Of a stretch of DNA of 53,501 nucleotides, positions 1 through 7,600 are shown piece after piece (position 1 is the first letter of the stretch; each line of letters opens with the position of its first letter). The stretch covers positions 1-53,501 of the forward strand of contig CALKHN010000081.1 of NCBI GenBank assembly GCA_937991535.1, read 5' to 3'. Origin of the DNA: an uncultured Sphingobacteriales bacterium. Lineage in GTDB: Bacteria > Bacteroidota > Bacteroidia > Chitinophagales > Chitinophagaceae. A program made the translations under genes and the position numbers. The notes under the pieces were generated by a model that did no database searches, was not told where the DNA came from, and worked only from the letters and a program-made list of their open reading frames with translations.

Positions 1-93
1 ATGATAAACAAACCCTACAACCACAAAGCCTTTGCGACTTAAATGGATAATTCTAAAGAATTATATTCATAGACAAATTCCTATAACCTATTA

Positions 94-1186
94 ATAAGGA
101 CTTAATTTAGTTCTTATTTTGTATATTTGCAAATGCAAACGAAAAAGCGAAAGAATAAAGAAGCCCAGGAAGAAACTCGATTTAGAATAGTGGATTACTT
201 AAGGAATAAGCGAGGCACTCAAAAGCAAGCAGCAGAAATATTTGCTGTAACAGAAAGAGCGGTAAACAAAATCTGGAATAAGTACAAAACGGAAGGCAAG
301 CGTTCACTGGTCAATAAAAAGCGCGGTGTAAAGGAAGGCAAAAAAATAAACGGCAAGCAGGCAGCAGAGGTGCGCAATCTTATCAAAGACAAGTTGCCTG
401 ACCAACTGAAGCTGCCGTATGGATTGTGGACAAGAGAAGCCGTGCAGCAACTTATAGAACGCCGATATGGTACATCGTTAAGTGTTAAGCAAGTGGGTCG
501 CTATTTAAAATTATGGGGCTATACGCCACAAAAGCCCATACGCAAAGCCTTTGAGCAGAAACCCGAACAAGTGAAACAATGGCTGGATAAAGAATATCCT
601 GCTATTAAAAAGCAGGCAGCCAGGCAGAAAGGCACCATATATTTTGGAGACGAGACAGGGATGCGTAGCGACCATCAGTCGGGAAGAAGCTATGCGCCCC
701 AGGGACAAACGCCTGTTATAAAAAGCACAGGGCAACGGTTTTCGTTAAACATGATTTCCGCTATAAGCAACAAAGGGCATCTGCAGTTTATGATTATAGA
801 CAAATTTAACGGAGAAGTATTTATAGATTTCCTGAAACGGATGATACGTTATAGTAAAGAGAAAATATTTTTTGTAACCGATGGTCATCCGGCCCATAAA
901 ACAAAAAAGCTAAAAGCATGGTTGGAAGAAAACAAGGAGAGGATAGAAGTGTTTTTTATCCCACCCTATAGTCCCGAGCTCAATGCGCAGGAATATCTGA
1001 ATCAGGACGTAAAGACAAATATTATTGGTAAGAAACGCCCGATCAATAAGGATCAGATGCGTGTCAATGTTGAAAATTTTATGAAAAAGAGAAAAAATAG
1101 CAGAAAGCAGGTGCAAAAATACTTTCACGCAAAGCACGTCAGATATGCTGCATAGAAAATTTATACGAACTAAATTCGGTAACGAT
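94..1186 (+). mobile_element. IS630-family insertion sequence
   Basis: About 1.1 kb element holding one transposase gene. The ends form an imperfect 20-bp inverted repeat: left 94-113 and the complement of 1167-1186 agree at 14 of 20 positions, including the ten bases AATTTAGTTC next to the gene. Both ends are flanked by the dinucleotide TA (92-93 and 1187-1188), which is the target duplicated by IS630 elements. The right end runs into the open frame of the licD-like gene, so insertion hit either its 5' coding part or its promoter. The exact ends are inferred from the repeat and TA pair. Confidence 0.7.
127..1155 (+). CDS. IS630-family transposase
   Basis: Single-frame DDE transposase of 342 residues that cuts and rejoins the IS ends at TA targets. 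The N-terminal third is a helix-turn-helix DNA-binding region (about residues 18-130). The catalytic domain shows the triad as GDETG (D175), VTDGHPAHK (D252) and PPYSPELNAQE (E289). The length and the spacing of the last two acids fit the family. The gene appears intact, and it ends close to the right inverted repeat, as usual for IS630. Confidence 0.93.
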   Translation: MQMQTKKRKNKEAQEETRFRIVDYLRNKRGTQKQAAEIFAVTERAVNKIWNKYKTEGKRSLVNKKRGVKEGKKINGKQAAEVRNLIKDKLPDQLKLPYGLWTREAVQQLIERRYGTSLSVKQVGRYLKLWGYTPQKPIRKAFEQKPEQVKQWLDKEYPAIKKQAARQKGTIYFGDETGMRSDHQSGRSYAPQGQTPVIKSTGQRFSLNMISAISNKGHLQFMIIDKFNGEVFIDFLKRMIRYSKEKIFFVTDGHPAHKTKKLKAWLEENKERIEVFFIPPYSPELNAQEYLNQDVKTNIIGKKRPINKDQMRVNVENFMKKRKNSRKQVQKYFHAKHVRYAA

Positions 1187-1936
1187 TACTATATACATTT
1201 TATTCATGGAAACCGCGAAAAATATAATATCATATTTGATATGAGTAAATTACAATTTCCTCCCGATAATCGAGATAGTTTCAATAATAATTTAGATAGA
1301 GTGCACCATGTTATTTTAAGAATGTTAAAAATAGTTTCTCAAATTAGCAAGGAGTTAGATATAAGCATTTGGCTAGAGTATGGAACAATGCTAGGTGCGG
1401 TAAGGCATAAAGGATTTATACCTTGGGATACCGAAGCTGACATAGGAATACTTCGAAAGGACTTTGAGAAACTTTGCAAGAATGCGAAACGCCTCCTTCC
1501 AGAGGACATTTTTTTTCAAACCAAGCATTCTGATCCATATTATTCTGCGGATCAGTTCATCGAAGCAAAGTTTAGGGACAAATACAGTAACTATACAACC
1601 TTTCGACAGAAGAATCCAAATTTGAAATGGCATAATGGTATTCAGATAGACGTGTTCGTTTTCGACGCTTATATTCTAAGCGGAGAAAAATGTTTAATTA
1701 ATAATTACGAAAAGTTATTGACGGGCTGCAAATCTTATTATAGATTTGAGGAGATAGAAGAAATTCTTGAATACCAGTTTGAAGATGCTGAATTTTACAT
1801 TCCATCGGGATATGATAGTTATTTGAAAAGAACTTATGGAAATTATATGGAACTGCCGCCAGAGGAGTGTCGTATCAGTGAAGAGACCGATGTTTACAAT
1901 CCATGTGATCATCCTGAAATACTATATTGGAAATAA
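1145..1936 (+). CDS. LicD-family phosphotransferase (phosphocholine-type)
   Basis: LicD-like protein of the nucleotidyltransferase fold, which in known members moves phosphocholine or a similar phospho-substituent from a CDP carrier onto a cell-surface glycan. The signature EYGTMLGAVRHKGFIPWDTE is clear near residues 77-96. A licC-like gene follows after 24 bp, which supports the pair. The start is uncertain. The ATG at 1145 and the first 14 codons lie inside the IS630 element; native sequence resumes at 1187 and the first native ATG is at 1241. If the IS is removed the same frame stays open upstream to about position 8, so the original gene may have been longer at its N-terminus. Confidence 0.78.
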   Translation: MLHRKFIRTKFGNDYYIHFIHGNREKYNIIFDMSKLQFPPDNRDSFNNNLDRVHHVILRMLKIVSQISKELDISIWLEYGTMLGAVRHKGFIPWDTEADIGILRKDFEKLCKNAKRLLPEDIFFQTKHSDPYYSADQFIEAKFRDKYSNYTTFRQKNPNLKWHNGIQIDVFVFDAYILSGEKCLINNYEKLLTGCKSYYRFEEIEEILEYQFEDAEFYIPSGYDSYLKRTYGNYMELPPEECRISEETDVYNPCDHPEILYWK

Positions 1937-1960
1937 TTTTTGTCTTTAACCATTTTCCAA

Positions 1961-2713
1961 ATGAACGCAATCATACTATCGGCGGGAATGGGAACCAGAT
2001 TACTGCCTATAACTGAAACTATTCCGAAAGCATTAATCCGCATTAACGGTGTTAGTATTGTTGAAAGCCAAATATTATTTCTCAGAAAGCTGGGAATAAA
2101 AGATATTTATGTGGTCATAGGATACATGCATGAAAAGTTTTCTTTTTTAGAAAAAGAGCCTGATGTTAAGTTAATATATAATGATAAGTACAGTAATTAT
2201 AATAATATATATTCTCTCTTTTTATGCAGACAATATTTAAAGAATACTTGGATATTGGATGGAGACGTGTTTATTAATAAGAGGCTCGTTACAAAGTTAC
2301 CTATTCAGTCTACATATTTTTCAATTTTTAAGTCCTTGGTAGAATTTGAGTGGATATTGGAATGTTCAAAAGACGATAAGCTTAAAAAATTTTTGACTAG
2401 CGATGAGGTTTCGGAAAATGAGGTTTATAAAGATGGCGCTAATGTCATTTCCGGGATTTCGTTTTGGAACGAATCAGCGACTCAAATAATTAAAGAGCAA
2501 TTGGAATACTATTTTTTGGATAAAATACCAGAGAATATCTCAAAAGGAGCAAGTCTTTTTTGGGACCAGATCATTAAAGATAATCTCTCTCTTTTAAATA
2601 TTTCTGTGAAGAGACTAAAACATGGAGACTGTTTTGAAATTGATAGTCAAGTTGATTGGAATCACGCAAAGAGTTGTATTGAATTGGATAAAAAATTCAA
2701 AGCCTTATTTTAA
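1961..2713 (+). CDS. LicC-like sugar/choline-phosphate nucleotidyltransferase
   Basis: Nucleotidyltransferase of 250 residues that begins directly with the NTP-binding signature: SAGMGTRLLP, then K of IPKALI. The segment around YSNYNNIYSLFL and the acidic DGDVF resemble LicC, the CTP:phosphocholine cytidylyltransferase that makes CDP-choline. Together with the preceding licD-like gene this suggests synthesis and transfer of an activated phospho-alcohol for surface decoration. I chose ATG 1961 over an in-frame TTG at 1940, because the family starts immediately before the glycine-rich loop. The substrate (choline, ethanolamine or a sugar phosphate) cannot be decided from the sequence. Confidence 0.8.
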   Translation: MNAIILSAGMGTRLLPITETIPKALIRINGVSIVESQILFLRKLGIKDIYVVIGYMHEKFSFLEKEPDVKLIYNDKYSNYNNIYSLFLCRQYLKNTWILDGDVFINKRLVTKLPIQSTYFSIFKSLVEFEWILECSKDDKLKKFLTSDEVSENEVYKDGANVISGISFWNESATQIIKEQLEYYFLDKIPENISKGASLFWDQIIKDNLSLLNISVKRLKHGDCFEIDSQVDWNHAKSCIELDKKFKALF

Positions 2714-2883
2714 AACCTTTTATAATTTAATAGTCCGATAAAAGCAACATTCTATTCAGGAATAATAAAGTTGGCATATTGATTATTCTTTGCAAGAATA
2801 ATTTTGAAAGAATGACTGTAAATCACGGATAGTTTGGGAGGCCTAAATATGGGAAAAAACGCCTTTTTTATTTGCTGTTTATA

Positions 2884-3780
2884 ATGGTTAAAATTGAATC
2901 ACCTTTAGTTTCGGTTGTAATGCCAGTCTATAATTCTGAAATGTTTCTGAATGATAGTATAGATTCAGTATTGAATCAAACATTTGAGGAGTTTGAATTC
3001 ATTATTGTAAATGATGGTTCCTCGGACAGGACTGAAGAAGTGATTTTGTCAAAAAAAGATAAGCGTATTCGTTATATAAAAAACGAAAGAAATCAAGGTG
3101 TAATTAAATCTCTTAACAAGGGGGTGTTCTTTTCAAAAGGTATGTTTATTGCGAGAATGGATTCGGATGACATAGCTTCCCCCTATAGATTTCAAAAACA
3201 AGTTGACTATTTACTTTCTAATTGTAATACAGATATTCTTGGAACGGGAATTATGGACAGTCCAAGTTTTGATTCAAATTGTGTAAATAGCACCATAATT
3301 CCTAATGAGGTTCATAAGGTCTATCTACTAAGAACAAATACCCTCTATCATCCGACAATCATGTTTAGGAAAGTGGAACTACAATCAAAGGGGCTATTCT
3401 ATGATAAAAACTGTATTCTTGCTGAGGATTATAAATTATGGGCAGATGCGTCAATAAATGGGTTAACACTTGAAAGTTTGACCCAACCACTTCTTATGTA
3501 TAGAAAGCATAATAACCAAATATCCATTAAAGGACGCGAATTACAGACCCAGACAACATTTAAAATTCAGTTGAAATTAGGTTTCTTTTATTTTGAGGAT
3601 ATGCTTTATAACAGAGAGTTGCCATACTTAAGGCTGCTAAATAAAAGTGACCTTGTTAATCAACATGAGCTTTTAGACAGAATGAGTCTTTGTGAGGATC
3701 TAATTGATTTTAATAACAAGAATGAAATATTTAACAGAAAAATATTTGAAGAAATGTTCCTTAGCCTGATTAAAATTTAA
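2884..3780 (+). CDS. Family 2 glycosyltransferase
   Basis: GT-A type glycosyltransferase that adds a sugar from a nucleotide donor to a glycan. It shows the family 2 opening VSVVMPVYNSEMFL, the nucleotide-binding segment VNDGSSDRT, and the metal-binding DSDD of ARMDSDD near residue 100. No membrane segment is seen. It is 170 bp downstream of the licC-like gene, in the same direction, and probably belongs to the same surface-polysaccharide group. ATG 2884 is preferred to TTG 2872. The region is AT-rich compared with the repair genes to the right. Confidence 0.88.
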   Translation: MVKIESPLVSVVMPVYNSEMFLNDSIDSVLNQTFEEFEFIIVNDGSSDRTEEVILSKKDKRIRYIKNERNQGVIKSLNKGVFFSKGMFIARMDSDDIASPYRFQKQVDYLLSNCNTDILGTGIMDSPSFDSNCVNSTIIPNEVHKVYLLRTNTLYHPTIMFRKVELQSKGLFYDKNCILAEDYKLWADASINGLTLESLTQPLLMYRKHNNQISIKGRELQTQTTFKIQLKLGFFYFEDMLYNRELPYLRLLNKSDLVNQHELLDRMSLCEDLIDFNNKNEIFNRKIFEEMFLSLIKI

Positions 3781-3929
3781 TGCAATTAAGGTTTTTTTTA
3801 ACCTAGGTTCTCCTTCACAGTAGCTATTTCAAAAGAAGCATTTGGCCTTGAAAATGCTATAAATAATTTTACGGCGAGCTTTGCCACAAACTTATTGATA
3901 GAAATACGGGCAGATAATCTCTTTCAAAG

Positions 3930-3955
3930 TACTAAATATTTTAGTATTATATTTG
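3930..3955 (+). promoter_or_regulatory. imuA promoter with dyad operator
   Basis: A Bacteroidota -7 element TATATTTG (3948-3955, consensus TAnnTTTG) stands 10 bp before the imuA ATG. Directly upstream is the inverted repeat TACTAAA-TAT-TTTAGTA (3930-3946), with perfect 7-bp arms. A symmetric site touching the promoter of a DNA-damage operon is what a LexA-type repressor would need. The damage-response role is inferred from the remnant genes downstream. Confidence 0.55.
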
Positions 3956-3965
3956 TGCAGCGAGC

Positions 3966-4172
3966 ATGGCACAAACAGATATCATTATCCTCATACAGCA
4001 GGATATTTTACGCATTCAAGGGCAGCGACCGGCAACTGATCAGTTTGCCGGAAATGTGCTGTTGGGTCCGATACTGGATGCCTTTACTCAAAAGGTATTT
4101 CCGACAGGTGCTGTACATGAATGTATCAGTGCTACCCCTGCGGCTACAGTCGCTACAGCTGATTCCTTCCGG
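3966..4172 (+). pseudogene. imuA: imuA 5' remnant
   Basis: About 68 codons resembling the N-terminus of Bacteroidota ImuA, the RecA-like partner of the ImuB/DnaE2 translesion polymerase. The pattern LLGPILDAF, then VFPTGAVHE and the alanine-rich segment before a small loop is recognisable. The full protein is normally about 240 residues; here the frame stops at 4173 just where the homologous region would continue. A dnaE2-like tail follows in another frame, so this looks like the left stub of an internal deletion. The assignment is by recognition of the N-terminal pattern. Confidence 0.55.
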
Positions 4173-4308
4173 TGATGAAGACCCGCATGTACTGGCGCTT
4201 TGCAGGGCAGATGAGAAGGACGGTATCTTTTATGCTGCCAGTGAAAACAAAAAGCCATTAAAAAAAATGATCCAGGGAGAATTATTTCCCTCAAGAAACT
4301 TTAAGTAA
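4165..4308 (+). pseudogene. dnaE2: dnaE2 3' remnant
   Basis: In the frame ending at 4308 the last codons read like the C-terminus of error-prone DNA polymerase DnaE2: RADEKDGIFY followed by NKKPLKK and a basic end FPSRNFK, comparable to the usual SRDFH-type tail. The open frame runs further left, but only from about 4165 does it look like this family. It lies directly behind the imuA stub in a different frame and 6 bp before alkB. The simplest reading is a deletion from early imuA to late dnaE2 that removed imuB. Confidence 0.5.
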
Positions 4309-4447
4309 ATCCGTATGCAACAAAAATTATTCGACGATACAGTACAGTTTGTTTTGCCTGAAGAACTACTCACCTATACGCCGGGCTTTGTAAGCCGGGA
4401 GGAAGGCGACCGGTTACTCAATCTTCTACTACAAATAGTTCCGTGGA

Positions 4448-4634
4448 TGTAGATTCTGTTTCATGTTGACCCACCATTCTGTTTTATGTTGACCCACCAT
4501 TCCGGGGATGTTGACCCCACCCCCAAAAATAATGGCATTTTCATTTTTTGCCGTTTCTATTCTGGGATGTTGACCCACCCTGATGCATTTTCCGTTGAGA
4601 CATTCCGGTTGTCATTCTGGCATGTTGACCCACC
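4448..4634 (+). repeat. IS21 left multiple terminal repeats
   Basis: Five imperfect copies of a roughly 22-bp unit ending in ATGTTGACCCACC start near 4454, 4480, 4499, 4560 and 4614. Two inverted copies sit at the right end before 7118. The spacing is irregular. They are typical transposase-binding repeats of IS21 elements and carry no coding signal. Confidence 0.8.
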
Positions 4635-4695
4635 CGTTGCCGGCATATAGTAAGGCTTTTTAGAAGTCATTTGCTCCTTAAAAAAATCAAGGAGT

Positions 4696-6249
4696 ATGGC
4701 ACAAAAGCCGATAGCAATGGAGCAATTAAAGCAAATTCTACAACTTCAAAAAGATGGTGTTGGCATTCGGGAGATGGTCCGCCGCACAGGTATTAGCCGC
4801 AACAGCGTTCGTAAGTATCTTTCTCTGCTTGCATCTGCTTCTCAGGATAGTCAACAGGAGCCAGACAATAAAACACTTGCTGATAAAGCTTATGGCAATG
4901 ATAGTATAGCTCATGATGCAGGCAGATTGCAGCAGTTGATTGATCACTTCACTCGTACGCAGGGCGAACTTAGTAAAACTGGTGTTACCCGCCAGTTACT
5001 TTGGCGGGAATATATTCAGCAACACCCCGATGGATACGTATATAGCCATTATTGTTACCACCTTGCACAATACCTGAAAGACCGCGATCTGTCCATGCAC
5101 CTGGAATACCATGCAGCCGACATGATCATGATAGACTTTGCCGGTAAAAAGCAGTACTATGTAGACGTGGATACAGGAGAGCTGATTGCTTGTGAAGTAT
5201 TTATAGCCATTCTTCCTTACAGCGGGCTTATATTTTGCAAAGCAGTACGCTCTCAGCAAACAACAGACTTTACAGACTGCATTAACAGTATGCTGAAGTT
5301 TTATGGTGGTGTACCTGCTACCATTATTTGCGATAATCTTAAAACCGCAGTCACCCGGGCAGATCGCTATGAACCGCAGTTTACTGATATATGCCACCAG
5401 CTCTCAGCACATTATGCGACTACCTTCAGCGCCACCCGCCCCTATAGCCCGCGTGATAAAGCGATGGTGGAACGGGCGGTTAATATTGTTTACACTCACG
5501 TATATGCTCCATTACGCCACCAGGTTTTTAACAGCCTTTATGCCCTTAACGCAGCTATGCAGCTTCAGCTGGCATTGCTTAATGATAAGCCCTACAAAAA
5601 CACGCCTTACAGCCGCCGCTGGTTTTTTGACGAGCAGGAACAAGCCTTGCTTAAATTGCTTCCCCCGGAGCCCTTTACCTCAAAAAAGGTAGTACAGCTT
5701 ACCATACAGCGTAACTATCATGTACAGCTGAGTGAAGATCATCGCTATTACAGTGTGCCTTACCAGCATGTAGGTAAAAAAGTAAAAGTGCTCTATGACG
5801 CCAGGGTGGTAGAAATTTACCTGGATGGGGCGCGCATAGCCTTGCATATACGTTCCCCACACAGTAAGGCTTATATCACCCTGCCGGATCATATGCCCCC
5901 GCATCACCAGAAAATGCAGCAGATAAAAGGTTTTAACCGGGATGATCTGCTGGCACAAGCCACCCGTTTAGGCACAAACGTGGTACAGGCTGCAATCCTG
6001 ATGCTGGAGAACAGCATTTATATCGAGCAAAACTATAAGGCCTGCTTTGGCATGCTGATGCTGCATAAAAAATACACTGCCGCAAGGCTGGATGCCGCCT
6101 GTGCCAGAGCGCTGCAGGGTACAAGGGTAAACTACACCATGATCAAAAATATATTGGAACGGGGTCTGGATAAACAAACACAATTACCCCTTAACAGCGT
6201 CCCAATACCAAAACATGATAATATCCGGGGAAAAGATCAGTATCAATAA
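4696..6249 (+). CDS. istA: IS21-family transposase IstA
   Basis: Transposase of 517 residues acting with IstB. The N-terminus is a helix-turn-helix (about residues 15-45, IREMVRRTGISRNSVRKYL). The integrase-type catalytic core shows IDFAG (D147), CDNLKTAV (D213) and KAMVERAVN (E259), a complete DDE triad. The C-terminal part carries the usual strand-rich region. The gene is intact, and the istB start follows its end by about 30 bp, a coupled arrangement usual in this family. Confidence 0.95.
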   Translation: MAQKPIAMEQLKQILQLQKDGVGIREMVRRTGISRNSVRKYLSLLASASQDSQQEPDNKTLADKAYGNDSIAHDAGRLQQLIDHFTRTQGELSKTGVTRQLLWREYIQQHPDGYVYSHYCYHLAQYLKDRDLSMHLEYHAADMIMIDFAGKKQYYVDVDTGELIACEVFIAILPYSGLIFCKAVRSQQTTDFTDCINSMLKFYGGVPATIICDNLKTAVTRADRYEPQFTDICHQLSAHYATTFSATRPYSPRDKAMVERAVNIVYTHVYAPLRHQVFNSLYALNAAMQLQLALLNDKPYKNTPYSRRWFFDEQEQALLKLLPPEPFTSKKVVQLTIQRNYHVQLSEDHRYYSVPYQHVGKKVKVLYDARVVEIYLDGARIALHIRSPHSKAYITLPDHMPPHHQKMQQIKGFNRDDLLAQATRLGTNVVQAAILMLENSIYIEQNYKACFGMLMLHKKYTAARLDAACARALQGTRVNYTMIKNILERGLDKQTQLPLNSVPIPKHDNIRGKDQYQ

Positions 6250-6277
6250 TCATTTACAAACAAATACAATAGTAATT

Positions 6278-7018
6278 ATGAACACAACACAGACATTGCA
6301 ACAACTGCAGCAACTTCGCCTTCAGGGCATGCATCATGCTTATCGCTCCCAACTGGAACTACCGCTAAACCAGCAACTGGAAACACACGACCTGGTAGCG
6401 CATCTCACCCAAGCCGAAGAGCTGAACAGGGCCAACGAAAAAACAGCCTATTATCTCAAACTGGCAAAACTTCGTTTGCCTGCCACTGTTGAGCAAATAG
6501 AGTGCAGCGCTGCGCGCAACCTCTCCAATCAACAGCTCGCAGCCCTTACTGAGGGACGCTATCTTCAGCATGGGGAGAATATTCTAATCACCGGTGCTAC
6601 GGGTTGTGGTAAAAGCTACCTGGCCTGCGCTCTGGGACACCAGGCCTGCCTGCAGGGATACAAAACCACCTATCTCAATATGAACCGCCTTATTGAAAAA
6701 GTAACTCTTTCTAAACTCGATGGCTCCTACATTAAAATGCTCAATCACCTCGAAAAGCAAACCCTCATTATCCTGGACGACTTTGGACTACAACCCCTCA
6801 CACAGGAAATAAGGCTTACCCTGCTGCAATTACTGGAAGACCGCTATGGAAAGAAAAGTATTATCATTACATCGCAGCTACCCGTAGCCAAATGGTATGA
6901 ATACATCAATGATCTTACGCTTGCAGACGCTATCATGGACAGAATGACAGCCAACGCAAATCGTATTGAATTAAAAGGCGAATCCCTACGAAGGAAAAAA
7001 GCAAAAGCAAATCAATAG
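6278..7018 (+). CDS. istB: IS21-family helper ATPase IstB
   Basis: AAA+ ATPase that assembles on DNA and activates IstA for strand transfer. It has Walker A GATGCGKS and Walker B LIILDDFG, about 246 residues. An upstream in-frame ATG at 6215 would overlap istA. I prefer ATG 6278, because the protein then starts with the family N-terminus (MNTTQTLQQLQQLRLQGM). Intact. Confidence 0.95.
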   Translation: MNTTQTLQQLQQLRLQGMHHAYRSQLELPLNQQLETHDLVAHLTQAEELNRANEKTAYYLKLAKLRLPATVEQIECSAARNLSNQQLAALTEGRYLQHGENILITGATGCGKSYLACALGHQACLQGYKTTYLNMNRLIEKVTLSKLDGSYIKMLNHLEKQTLIILDDFGLQPLTQEIRLTLLQLLEDRYGKKSIIITSQLPVAKWYEYINDLTLADAIMDRMTANANRIELKGESLRRKKAKANQ

Positions 7019-7600
7019 ACATTTGTATTTTTAACCCTCTTAAAGCTCTTACTTTATTGCCCGCAAGCGGGGTGGGTCAACATCCCAGAACCCTGGGTCA
7101 ACATCACCAGAATTTACACCGTGGAAGCAGCACAAGGTGATCATGTATGACAAAGAAGTGATCACTCCCCGTTTATCTGCCTGGTATGGAGACAAACGAC
7201 AACGCGATGAAGGCAAACGGGAGGTACTACCCTGGCTACCAGAACTATATGATTTAAAAAAGCGTATCGAACACTTTACCGGTGTCACCTTTCAGGGAGT
7301 GCTCTTAAACTATTACCGGGACGGTAACGATTCAGTGGCGTGGCATGCGGATAAAGACACTATTCCGGGTGTGAAAACAGATATTGCTTCAGTAAGCATC
7401 GGACAGGAAAGAAACTTTGATTTTCGCAGTAAGAAAGATCACAGCCAACAGTATTCAATAAAGCTGGAGCATGGCTCCTTGCTGCTAATGAAGGGCGAAC
7501 TGCAGAAAGGTTGGGAGCACCAGATTGCAAAATCAACTATTCCTATGAGAGCAAGAATAAACCTTACATTTAGAAAAGTAATTGTTTGATCTCCTAAAGG

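Larger units (their letters stand above)
4448..7118 (+). mobile_element. IS21-family insertion sequence
   Basis: Complete 2671-bp element with istA and istB. It begins TGTAGATTCTG and its complement begins TGTAAATTCTG. The host bases CCGTGGA occur on both sides (4441-4447 and 7119-7125), a 7-bp target duplication. Between each end and the genes lie repeated copies of a unit reading ATTCTG, a few bases, then ATGTTGACCC: about five on the left (4454-4634) and two inverted on the right (7071-7114). These are the multiple terminal repeats to which IS21-type transposases bind. The clean duplication suggests a recent insertion. Confidence 0.92.
4315..7589 (+). pseudogene. alkB: alkB, split by IS21-family element
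   Basis: 2-oxoglutarate/Fe(II) dioxygenase of the AlkB family (repair of alkylated bases) in two parts: 4315-4447 and 7126-7589. Joining them at the 7-bp duplication restores one frame of about 198 codons, passing through IVPWKQHKV and then PRLSAWYGD. The right part has the iron ligands HAD (of AWHADKD) and the distal H of WEHQI, plus RARINLTFR for 2-oxoglutarate. The left part now stops just inside the IS. An internal GTG at 7137 leaves a 150-residue fragment with the catalytic core, which is probably not expressed normally. Confidence 0.85.

Noticed and set aside
3895..4308. Single 137-codon gene at 3895-4308
   Set aside because: Only its last third resembles a protein family, and the first part overlaps the imuA promoter and stub in another frame.
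7137..7589. Functional short AlkB starting at GTG 7137
   Set aside because: It lacks the N-terminal part and its native promoter; it is better read as the right half of the split gene.
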